DNA of 64,000 bases, taken from NCBI GenBank assembly GCA_016869535.1, contig VGDX01000015.1:1-64000 (forward strand), in the 5' to 3' direction. Made by a program: the position numbers and the translations under genes. Of the stretch, positions 21,732 through 28,608 are shown piece after piece (the stretch's first letter is position 1; every line of letters starts with the position of its first letter). The DNA is from Alphaproteobacteria bacterium. GTDB taxonomy: Bacteria > Pseudomonadota > Alphaproteobacteria > Rhizobiales > Methyloligellaceae. The notes below the pieces were generated by a model. It did not search any database. It was not told where the DNA came from and worked only from the letters and a program-made list of their open reading frames with translations.

Positions 21732-21815
21732 CTAGACCATCCCCAGGATAATTACGGCAAGAAGGCCGAACGAAGCGATGGTCATGATCGTGGTGATTGT
21801 GGCTGAAAAGTCCAT
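21732..21815 (-). CDS. 27-residue predicted membrane miniprotein
   Basis: A short frame, ATG to TAG, starting MDFSATITTIMTIASFGLLA. Residues 8-26 form one hydrophobic helix with no charged residue; the only charge is Asp2. A textbook Shine-Dalgarno (AAAGGAG) lies eight bases before the ATG, stronger than that of many long genes here. It sits in the 173-base gap between metH (convergent; its stop is 3 bases before the metH stop side ends) and the GNAT gene. Its length, ribosome-binding site and single transmembrane segment fit a real small membrane protein. Function unknown. Confidence 0.6.
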   Translation of the reverse strand: MDFSATITTIMTIASFGLLAVIILGMV

Positions 21816-21900
21816 CGGAAGCGCTCCTTTCCGATCGGAGGATTGCCAGGCCTCTCAACGCCCGTTCCGGCGATTGGTTCAGGCCGGAACGAAAAAGACG

Positions 21901-22407
21901 TCAGGATTGGGCGTTTAGCGGGAATTTACGCAGCAGAATTTCATCATAGCCATCGACCACCAGCCCGGGCAGCGTGGCCACGCGTTGAAATCCGTGGCGC
22001 TCATAAAGACGTAGCGCGTCGTGGTTGAACGACGAGGCACACACCCACAAATTGCGGGCCTCCAACCGCACGGTCTCTCGCTCGAGCCAGCGGAGGATGC
22101 GTGTCCCTAGTCCCTTTCCTTGGAAATTTGGCAAAAGCGCCAGCAGCTCGAGATAGGGACCCTTCAGCCAGGGATAACGTATCGAGACGATCCCGCCATC
22201 TTCGCCTCGCCGTTCCAACCGGTATCGGATGACCGTATCACTCGTTGCTTCAAGGAAGCTCCGCATGTCGTCTGCCGGATAGTTCATCACCGACCATGGC
22301 GCCATGGCGACGATGCTTTGCGCCAGCCTCGCGCAGTCCTCCGATCGAAGTGGATCGAGGCTTATTTCGCCGAGATCAGCGCTTGCGGCGGAAAAAGGCA
22401 GCGTCAT
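21901..22407 (-). CDS. GNAT-family N-acetyltransferase
   Basis: 168 residues with the acetyl-CoA-binding core LLALLPNFQGKGLGTRILRWLE (Q-x-x-G-x-G) and the conserved end block SSFNHDALRLYERHGFQRVATLPG. It would transfer an acetyl group to an amine, possibly a protein N-terminus or small molecule; the substrate is not recognisable. The start lies 32 bases inside the 3' end of the upstream deacetylase gene on the same strand, consistent with co-transcription. Confidence 0.88.
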   Translation of the reverse strand: MTLPFSAASADLGEISLDPLRSEDCARLAQSIVAMAPWSVMNYPADDMRSFLEATSDTVIRYRLERRGEDGGIVSIRYPWLKGPYLELLALLPNFQGKGLGTRILRWLERETVRLEARNLWVCASSFNHDALRLYERHGFQRVATLPGLVVDGYDEILLRKFPLNAQS

Positions 22408-23383
22408 TGTTGCGCTTGCGGCTCTTGCGGGCGACGCGTGTCACGTCACCGGGGTTGTTGATATAGCATTTGGTGGTGATGACGGGCTTGCCGGCCGCCA
22501 GGAGCTCGCTCACGGTGACGAAGCTATAGCCTTGTTCTTTCAGCTTGGGCAGAACGATGGCAAGCGCGTCGGCCGTTTTTCGTCCACGGCCATTGGCATG
22601 CGCCACGACGATAGCGCCGGGATGCGCGCGGGTGAGGATGTTGTTGGCGATGCCTTTGGCGCTGATATGCGGATCGGGGTCGCCGCTGATCACGTCCCAT
22701 TGGATAGCGAGTTGTCCGGCCTCAGCGACGGCTGCAAGCGACTTGGCATTGCAGCGTCCGTAGGGAAAGCGCATCAAGGTCATCCATAAAGGCGGGATCT
22801 CGGCTTCCGGTACACCGCTCATGCAGGGTCTCGCCATGAGTGCGTTACGCGACCGCGTGAAGGCGGCTTCAGGAAGGACGATCTCCTCATGAAGAGCGCG
22901 ATCGCTGATCGCCGAAAAATCCAGATGCCGCAGGCCGTGCGCGCCGATCTCGAAATTTCTATCCGCGATGAGTTGCTGCGCGCGTTCCGGATGCGTCTCG
23001 AGCCATTTGCCGGAGACGAAGAAGGTGGCCTTGATGCTTTCCTTGCGGAGAAGGTCGATGATGCGGCCGTCGTACCCGGCGACGCTCACGCCGCTTTCAC
23101 AGAGGTCGAAGGTAAGTGCGATCAGTTTCTCTCCGGCAGGCAACTCGACGCTTCTGATCGAGCCGCGCAGCCCCGGCGCCACTGGTACAGCGGGGTCAAG
23201 TGTTTCCTGTTTCAGTGCGGCGAGATCGAATCGGACGCCCCGGGAAGGCCCCAATTCCTTGTCCGTGTGAGCTAGAGCCTCTTGTGTCCAGCAGCGTTCG
23301 ATCTGGCTCTGCTCCTCGGCAAAGGCTGCAGAAAAGCCGCAGGCGGCAAGGGCCAAGGCAGCCATGACACCGTGCCTGATCAC
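22376..23383 (-). CDS. Exported polysaccharide deacetylase family protein
   Basis: 335 residues with an N-terminal signal peptide (MIRHGVMAALALAACGFSAAFA). The NodB-like fold is indicated by LIALTFDLCESG, a variant of the TFDDG motif with the catalytic/metal Asp retained, and by GAHGLRHLDFS, the metal-binding H-x3-H motif. The C-terminal part contains GAIVVAHANGRG and a very basic tail, RVARKSRKRNN. It may de-N-acetylate envelope or environmental polysaccharide in the periplasm. Motif 1 is atypical (the second Asp is replaced by Leu-Cys), so activity is likely but not certain. Confidence 0.86.
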   Translation of the reverse strand: MIRHGVMAALALAACGFSAAFAEEQSQIERCWTQEALAHTDKELGPSRGVRFDLAALKQETLDPAVPVAPGLRGSIRSVELPAGEKLIALTFDLCESGVSVAGYDGRIIDLLRKESIKATFFVSGKWLETHPERAQQLIADRNFEIGAHGLRHLDFSAISDRALHEEIVLPEAAFTRSRNALMARPCMSGVPEAEIPPLWMTLMRFPYGRCNAKSLAAVAEAGQLAIQWDVISGDPDPHISAKGIANNILTRAHPGAIVVAHANGRGRKTADALAIVLPKLKEQGYSFVTVSELLAAGKPVITTKCYINNPGDVTRVARKSRKRNNDAAFFRRKR

Positions 23384-23544
23384 TCTGCCGTCCCCCGTTT
23401 CCCCCTATATGAGACAGGCTTTCGGACGCTCGCGTCAACCGCCGTTTGGGCGGGTGAAAAATTTTCTCAAACCCCTCACCAATTCGCCTGGTTGTGAGTT
23501 TAGGCTTTGCTTGATCCGCTATTCATCAGCAAAAGGAGGACGTT

Positions 23545-23793
23545 ATGCTCAAGACTTCGCTCGCGGCGACCATTCTGGCCGTTATGGCCATGTCGCCGGC
23601 CTATGCCGCCAAGGACCTCTGCAACGACGCACATATGCAACAGATGGACGGCATGATCGCCAAGATGACCGATGCCGGCAAACAGAAGGAAGCCACCGCC
23701 GCGCTCGATCAGTCCAAGGCGGCGATGAAGGCCGGCAACAAGGACGAATGCATGAAGTACATGATGGAGGCGCACAAGGCCATGGGCCTGTGA
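23545..23793 (+). CDS. Small exported helical protein, function unknown
   Basis: 82 residues: a signal peptide (MLKTSLAATILAVMAMSPAYA) and a mature part of about 60 residues that is rich in Lys, Met and Ala and predicted helical. It has two cysteines (KDLCND and KDECMKY) that could form one disulfide across a helical hairpin. An AAAGGAGG ribosome-binding site precedes the ATG. It is divergent from the deacetylase and convergent with the VWA gene, with three bases between stops. I do not recognise the family beyond its likeness to other small Met-rich periplasmic proteins. Confidence 0.8.
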   Translation: MLKTSLAATILAVMAMSPAYAAKDLCNDAHMQQMDGMIAKMTDAGKQKEATAALDQSKAAMKAGNKDECMKYMMEAHKAMGL

Positions 23794-23796
23794 GGT

Positions 23797-24540
23797 CTAA
23801 GGAAGGGGCGAAAGCTCCGAGACCATCGGGCAGTCGAGAGTCTTCTCCAGCGCCTCGACCAATTCCTGCTCGCTATTCGCTTTGATGTAGAGGCCGTTAT
23901 TCTGATCGGCGAGACACATAAGATCCACGATGCTGGACTCGCCGGTCCATGAATAGCCTGCATAGCGGAAGGCGATAACATGCACCGTGAGATGTTCGGC
24001 AGCGTCGTGCAGCTGCTTGGCAAGTTCGCACGGTTTCCGTCCACATGTTTCTTCACCATCCGTTACGGCGACGATCACGCCGGGTCTGTTGCGGAAATCG
24101 AGCACTTCTGCCGCCTGCTCAACCGCGGAGGTTAGGGGTGTCTTGCCGGCGGGAACCAATGCATTGACGGCATTCATGATCTTCTTGCCGGCGTTCGCTG
24201 TCGGCTTGAGATCGAGCTGGACGTTGCATTGATTGTAGGGTCCGGGTCCGTAGGTAATAAGACCGACGCGGCGAAACTTGGTGGCGCTTGGCAGGACCTG
24301 CGCCAGCGCCCAACGCACCTCGTCGATGCGCGGTTTGGAATTGGGGATGCCAAGCGTCTGATTGCCCGACATGGAACCCGAGGCATCGAACACGATCATG
24401 GCATCATCGGTGCAGGGCCCGGCTTTCTGGTCCTCGGCCGCAAAGCCGGGTAGCGGCAAAACGAGAGATACGGCCAAGGCAAAGCTGACCAGGCAGGAAG
24501 TCCATGCGGCACGATGAAACTCATGGCTATGCAAGGCCAT
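23797..24540 (-). CDS. Exported von Willebrand factor A domain protein
   Basis: 247 residues with an N-terminal hydrophobic export signal (CLVSFALAVSLVLPLPGFA) and one VWA domain. The MIDAS metal site is complete: DASGSMS, the Thr in GKTPLTSAV, and the Asp in AVTDGEETC. Several cysteines (GPCTDD, NQCNVQ, EETCGRKPCEL, LMCLADQ) suggest disulfides in the periplasm. VWA domains mediate metal-dependent protein binding; no partner is evident from neighbours. A frame start before the signal is kept, although the MALHSHEFHRAAW segment is longer than a usual n-region. Confidence 0.87.
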   Translation of the reverse strand: MALHSHEFHRAAWTSCLVSFALAVSLVLPLPGFAAEDQKAGPCTDDAMIVFDASGSMSGNQTLGIPNSKPRIDEVRWALAQVLPSATKFRRVGLITYGPGPYNQCNVQLDLKPTANAGKKIMNAVNALVPAGKTPLTSAVEQAAEVLDFRNRPGVIVAVTDGEETCGRKPCELAKQLHDAAEHLTVHVIAFRYAGYSWTGESSIVDLMCLADQNNGLYIKANSEQELVEALEKTLDCPMVSELSPLP

Positions 24541-24634
24541 TGCTTATGGCTCCCAAAACTTCCGATGGACAGACATTAGCCCGAAACGCACGGGTCGTGG
24601 CAACAGGCAGAAGTAAATGTCTGGCCATTTTTGC

Positions 24635-25546
24635 CTACCCTTTTCCCTTGGTGCGGGTGTTGCCGAGAGAAGCATTTCGTTCGAGAAAATCGACCATCAA
24701 GCCGGCGACGTCCACGCCGGTGGCCTTTTCCAGACCTTCGATGCCGGGCGAGGAATTGAGCTCCAGCACCAGAGGCCCGCTTTTGGAGCGGAGCATGTCC
24801 ACGCCGCAGACATTGAGTCCGAGCGTGCGTGCGGCTCTAACGGCTGTGGCGCGTTCGAGTGGGGTGATCTTCACTTTCTCGCCGAGTCCGCCGCGATGCA
24901 GATTGGAGCGAAACTCGCCATAAGGCCCTTGCCGCTTCATCGCCGCCACGACCTTGTCGCCGATCACCAGCGCGCGGATATCGGTCGCACCAGCCTCTTT
25001 GATGAACTCCTGCACCAGAATGTTGACATTGGCGCCCTGAAACGCCTCGATCACCGACTTGGCAGATTTCATGGTCTCGCCGAGCATCACGCCGATGCCT
25101 TGCGTCCCTTCGAGCAGCTTGACGACGACAGGAGCCCCGCCGACGAGATCGACCACATCCTCGGCCTGTTTCGGGTCGTTGGTGAAGGCGGTGACGGGTA
25201 GCCCGATGCCACGACGTGCCAAAAGCTGCAGGCAGCGTAGCTTGTCGCGGCTACGGCCGATCGCGACCGACTCGTTCAAAGGATAGACCCCCATCACCTC
25301 GAATTGCCGCAGCACGGCAAGTCCGTAAAAAGTGATGGAAGCGCCGATGCGAGGAATGACGGCATCGAAGTCTTCGAGCTGGCGCTTGCGGTAGTAGAGC
25401 GACGGGCGCTTCGAGGTGATGTTGATGGAGACGCGCAGCGTATTGATCACTTCGATCTCATGGCCGCGCGCGCGTGCGGCTTCGACGATGCGGCGGTGAC
25501 TGTAGAGACGGGGATTGCGCGCAAGCAACGCGATTTTCATGCTCAT
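24635..25546 (-). CDS. rimK: RimK-type ATP-grasp ligase (ribosomal protein S6 modification)
   Basis: 303 residues, the normal RimK length. An N-terminal pre-ATP-grasp domain ([19 protein letters not shown]) is followed by the ATP-grasp core: [28 protein letters not shown], the ATP-binding region with [19 protein letters not shown], and the metal-ligand end [23 protein letters not shown]. coli RimK adds glutamates to the C-terminus of ribosomal protein S6; homologues can act on other acceptors. The gene lies 17 bases downstream of its usual partner, a RimB-type protease, on the same strand, which strengthens the assignment. Confidence 0.93.
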   Translation of the reverse strand: MSMKIALLARNPRLYSHRRIVEAARARGHEIEVINTLRVSINITSKRPSLYYRKRQLEDFDAVIPRIGASITFYGLAVLRQFEVMGVYPLNESVAIGRSRDKLRCLQLLARRGIGLPVTAFTNDPKQAEDVVDLVGGAPVVVKLLEGTQGIGVMLGETMKSAKSVIEAFQGANVNILVQEFIKEAGATDIRALVIGDKVVAAMKRQGPYGEFRSNLHRGGLGEKVKITPLERATAVRAARTLGLNVCGVDMLRSKSGPLVLELNSSPGIEGLEKATGVDVAGLMVDFLERNASLGNTRTKGKG

Positions 25547-25563
25547 TCTCTTTTAGAGGGAAC

Positions 25564-26070
25564 TTATTGGAGCGATTGACCTGTGCGAGATGAGAGAAGG
25601 CGCCCCTTGCCGCGAAGTCTCGTGGGCGTCCTGCCGAGAAGGAAGGAACGGCCCGGCTCGATCAGCACCCGGCCTTCAAGCGCGGTGCGGCCGAGCAGCA
25701 TGCGGAAGCCCATATGGTCGCGGTTGGTGAGCGCCAGCTCGATGGTCCAGGCAGCCTCGCCGAGCTTGAGCAGAGTGCTGATGATGAAGCGGCGCTCGAT
25801 ACCGCCGCCTGTGTTGCGTACCGTGCGTTCTCCGACGGCGGGTGCCTCACAACGCACCTGCATGGCGTGGCTGCGCTGGATCGGGTTGAGTTCGAATCTC
25901 AGCCATAAGGCACCGGCACGCCGAAACGGCTCGATTCGATAGGCATGCAATGCGCTGGTTCGGGCGCCGGTATCGATTTTCGCTTTGATGGCGCCAACGC
26001 CAAGATCGGGGAGTCCGGCCCATTCGCGCCAGCCGACCTTGATCTGTCCCTTTGAGAATCGTGCTTCCAT
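25564..26070 (-). CDS. RimB-like retropepsin-type protease (RimK-associated)
   Basis: 168 residues from the internal ATG (MEARFSKGQIKVGWREWAG). The motif AKIDTGARTSALHA is the DTGA active-site loop of single-domain aspartic proteases in the family long labelled ATP-dependent zinc protease; the following region holds MRVLIGRTAL-type strands (FRMLLGRTALEGRVLIEPG). In Pseudomonas, RimB trims the glutamate tails that RimK adds to S6. The pairing and order with rimK fits this. An upstream start 15 codons earlier is possible. Active as a homodimer, judging from the family. Confidence 0.88.
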   Translation of the reverse strand: MEARFSKGQIKVGWREWAGLPDLGVGAIKAKIDTGARTSALHAYRIEPFRRAGALWLRFELNPIQRSHAMQVRCEAPAVGERTVRNTGGGIERRFIISTLLKLGEAAWTIELALTNRDHMGFRMLLGRTALEGRVLIEPGRSFLLGRTPTRLRGKGRLLSSRTGQSLQ

Positions 26071-26189
26071 AGATGTTCCGGTGGTGTCCGGACCTCGGGT
26101 CACTTGATGTAGCACAGTGCAAAAGCGGCGGCTTTGCTTCTAGGCTGAACCGGCCTCGACTATAGTGCCCAAAGGCTACGGGTGGAGCC

Positions 26190-26411
26190 ATGGGCAAAAA
26201 TCAGCACGTGGTCAGTCATGGGGTTGGCTGGGCCGTCAGGCCGGAGGGATCCCAGACGCCGAGCGCCGTATTCAGGACCCAGAGCGAGGCCTGGGAGCGG
26301 GCCAAGGCCATAGCCCGCAAGGAACGCACCGAGGCAGTGCTTTATGGCCGAAATGGCCTTGTCCGTACCCGTAGCACCTACGTCCCCGCATTACGCGGCC
26401 CTAAGGGTTGA
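26190..26411 (+). CDS. DUF2188 domain protein
   Basis: 73 residues making up a whole DUF2188 domain: HVVSHGVGWAVRPEGSQ, then a helix with TQSEAWERAKAIARKERTEAVLYGRNG. The domain is small, basic and soluble, common in alphaproteobacteria, and of unknown function. A GGTGGAGCC ribosome-binding site precedes the ATG. It is divergent from the RimB-like gene and upstream of the TetR regulator. Confidence 0.85.
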   Translation: MGKNQHVVSHGVGWAVRPEGSQTPSAVFRTQSEAWERAKAIARKERTEAVLYGRNGLVRTRSTYVPALRGPKG

Positions 26412-26492
26412 AGATCGCCACCAGGTCGTCCGTAAACTAAGTGCTTTGCTGCTCCTGGCGGTCGAGGACGGCTTGATGTAAAAGCCCTTCAC

Positions 26493-27155
26493 ATGAATCG
26501 ATCCGAACGGGGCTGGCGCCGCCCTCAGTCCTATCACCACGGCAACCTCAAAGAGGTGCTGCTCGAGGCGGCGCGCAAACTGATCGAGCAATATGGACCC
26601 ACGGGCTTCAGCCTGACCGAAGCGGCGCGGCTGGCCGGTGTCAGTCCTGCCGCGCCCTATCGTCATTTCCGCGATCGTGAAGCGCTGCTGGCGGAAGTGG
26701 CGCGCGCAGGCTTCGAGCGCTTCGCCGCGCGGCTCGACATGGCGTGGAACAACGGCGTGCCGACACCGCTCACCGCTTTCGAGAATCTCGGCCGCGCCTA
26801 TCTCGCCTTCGCGCGCGAAGAACCTGCGAGCTACACGGTGATGTTCGAGACGGGACTGAGGCCAGGCACCGAAGGCGAGACCATTCCCGCCGCCGAACGC
26901 GCCTTCGATATTCTGCAAAAGGCCGCCGCGGCACTTTGCCGTCAGCTCCCGGAGTCCGAACGCCCGCCGGTCAAACTGATGAGTCTGCATCTCTGGGCGA
27001 TCTCGCACGGCGTCGCCACGTTGTTTGCGCAAGGCGGTCTGGCCGCGGGCAAAGCGCCGCTTAAATCCGAGGAGATCCTCGAAAGCGCCGTCCTCATTTA
27101 TCTGCAAGGTCTCGGCATCCTCCCCGGCGGGAACGAGACGCCTAAGTCAATTTAG
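26493..27155 (+). CDS. TetR-family transcriptional regulator
   Basis: 220 residues. An N-terminal helix-turn-helix (GFSLTEAARLAGVSPAAPYRHFRDREALLAEVA) is followed by an all-helical ligand-binding domain with the WAISHGVATLFAQGGL segment typical of the TetR_C_33 group. It would repress a nearby or distant promoter until an effector binds. Neither neighbour is an obvious efflux or catabolic target. Its TAG stop overlaps the stop of the convergent lysozyme gene. The palindrome at 28107-28123 could be a target, but the lysozyme gene lies between, so this is speculative. Confidence 0.9.
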   Translation: MNRSERGWRRPQSYHHGNLKEVLLEAARKLIEQYGPTGFSLTEAARLAGVSPAAPYRHFRDREALLAEVARAGFERFAARLDMAWNNGVPTPLTAFENLGRAYLAFAREEPASYTVMFETGLRPGTEGETIPAAERAFDILQKAAAALCRQLPESERPPVKLMSLHLWAISHGVATLFAQGGLAAGKAPLKSEEILESAVLIYLQGLGILPGGNETPKSI

Positions 27156-27919
27156 CGGCTCGACGTCAACCAGTTCAGCACACGGTTCCAATCGCTTTCC
27201 GTGCCGTTGAAGGCGTTGCGATCGACCTTGCCTTTCACCCCCGGCACATGACCGGTCTGGGTGAACTGCCAGAAGGCCCATTTACGATCGCCGTAGATCT
27301 TGGACGGCGGCGCCGCGACCGAACGCAGCCAGAAATGATATTCGGCGAACTCGCCTTTGAGCACGTCGCGATAAAATGCCGGATCGGTGTAGATGATCGG
27401 GCGCTTGCCGGTATGCGCCTGCATCGCGTCGAGCATGATCTTCATCTTGGTGAGCGCCGTCTCGCGCGACACCCGGCGGGGACAGGTCTTGGAGTGGCCG
27501 TTCCATTCCACGTCGAGCACCGGCGGCAGCGCGTCGGGGTCTTGCGGCACGTTCAGCATGAACCACAATGCCTGCTCGTGCGCCGGGCGGCACCAATACA
27601 CGAAATGATAAGCGCCGCGCGCGACGCCGGCACGCTTCGCCGCTTCCCAGTTTTCGAGAAATTTCGGATCGAGGTGATCGCCGCCTTCAGTCGCCTTGAT
27701 AAAGGCGAAGCGGATGCCGGCGCTTTTGACCGTCTGCCAGTCGATCTCGCCTTGGTAGTAGGACACATCGATGCCTTGCACGGGCATGGCATGGGCGGCC
27801 TTGACCCCGTGATGGGGCTTGTGATCGCGCAAGCTCCGCGATTGGGCGACGTCCAGACCCGCGCAGGTCAGGAGCAGTCCCGCCGCTACGGCAAGGCTGA
27901 TGCGGCGGTAAATTGCCAT
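27152..27919 (-). CDS. Glycoside hydrolase family 25 (lysozyme-like) exported protein
   Basis: About 255 residues. A signal peptide (MAIYRRISLAVAAGLLLTCAG) precedes a GH25 barrel. The fold and active site are indicated by GIDVSYYQGEIDWQTVKSAG (first catalytic Asp), FIKATEGGDHLDP, ARGAYHFVYW and the PPVLDVEWNG strand (D-x-E pair). The end block WAFWQFTQTGHVPGVKGKVDRNAF is also characteristic. It would cleave the MurNAc-GlcNAc bond of peptidoglycan. A TTG start six codons upstream is an alternative. Its stop codon shares bases with the stop of the convergent TetR gene. Confidence 0.92.
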   Translation of the reverse strand: MAIYRRISLAVAAGLLLTCAGLDVAQSRSLRDHKPHHGVKAAHAMPVQGIDVSYYQGEIDWQTVKSAGIRFAFIKATEGGDHLDPKFLENWEAAKRAGVARGAYHFVYWCRPAHEQALWFMLNVPQDPDALPPVLDVEWNGHSKTCPRRVSRETALTKMKIMLDAMQAHTGKRPIIYTDPAFYRDVLKGEFAEYHFWLRSVAAPPSKIYGDRKWAFWQFTQTGHVPGVKGKVDRNAFNGTESDWNRVLNWLTSSR

Positions 27920-28106
27920 TGAAATGAACTTGCCCAAATCCTCGCCCCCAGCCGGACCCTGAATCTGGGGAATTTGGCGTAGCGACGGTTAAGAATCCTT
28001 GGCTCGGGACGGCCTTTCTGGGCTCCCCTCATTGAATACGGTCATCCACATACTATTTTTGCGCGGCACCCTTGACCTTCTTGCCAAGGCCCTGCATCTA
28101 TGTAAA

Positions 28107-28123
28107 TGTGAATAACATTCACA
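28107..28123. promoter_or_regulatory. Perfect inverted repeat upstream of the DUF2852 gene
   Basis: TGTGAAT-aac-ATTCACA is a 7-bp perfect dyad ending a few bases before the ribosome-binding site of the downstream gene. Its position suits a repressor operator. It resembles a CRP site (TGTGA/TCACA), but the half-sites are seven, not six, bases apart. The binding protein is unknown. Confidence 0.5.
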
Positions 28124-28142
28124 CCGGAGGAAGGACCCCCCG

Positions 28143-28517
28143 ATGAACTTGGTTGCGACCCTGGACGACTACGGCAAGCCGGCATGGATCATCGCCATGA
28201 TCGTCGGCTTTCTGGCTTGGTGGCCCATTGGCCTTGGTGTTTTGGCTTATCTGATCTGGAGTGGACGCATGGGATGCGGAAATCGAGTGGCTTGGCGCGA
28301 CTATTTCAATTCCGAAGTGCAGCGTTTTGGCAGTGGCCTCGGCACGTTCCGGTCGACCGGCAATCGCGCCTTCGACGCGTATCGTGAAGAGACCCTGAAC
28401 CGCCTGGAGGAAGAGGCCAAAGAGTTTCAGGCCTTCCTGCAGCGTCTCCGTCACGCGAAGGACAAGGCTGAGTTCGATCAGTTCATGGCCGAGCGCCGGA
28501 GCGGCGTGACCGGTTAA
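28143..28517 (+). CDS. DUF2852 membrane protein
   Basis: 124 residues. One or two hydrophobic segments near the N-terminus (AWIIAMIVGFLAWWPIGLGVLAYLIW) are followed by a soluble charged tail with NRAFDAYREETLNRLEEEAKEFQAFLQRL, probably a coiled coil. This is the DUF2852 family, widespread in Hyphomicrobiales and of unknown function. A GGAGGAAGG ribosome-binding site, an upstream palindrome and a strong terminator downstream make this a well-delimited single-gene transcription unit. Confidence 0.88.
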   Translation: MNLVATLDDYGKPAWIIAMIVGFLAWWPIGLGVLAYLIWSGRMGCGNRVAWRDYFNSEVQRFGSGLGTFRSTGNRAFDAYREETLNRLEEEAKEFQAFLQRLRHAKDKAEFDQFMAERRSGVTG

Positions 28518-28566
28518 GCTCGGACGTCCCTGCGGACGAGCGACGCGTAGAGAGGCAACGAGTAAC

Positions 28567-28603
28567 GAGGGCGCGGGATTTCGATCCCGCGCCCTCTGCT
28601 TTT
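28567..28603 (+). terminator. Strong intrinsic terminator after DUF2852 gene
   Basis: A perfect 13-bp GC-rich stem (GAGGGCGCGGGAT/ATCCCGCGCCCTC) closed by a stable TTCG tetraloop and followed by TGCTTTT. It ends transcription of the plus-strand gene and lies just past the 3' end of the convergent oxoprolinase gene, which it may also insulate. Confidence 0.9.
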
Positions 28604-28608
28604 AGTGA

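Noticed and set aside
28107..28123. CRP site
   Set aside because: Half-sites TGTGA and TCACA are seven bases apart rather than six; kept only as an unassigned palindrome.
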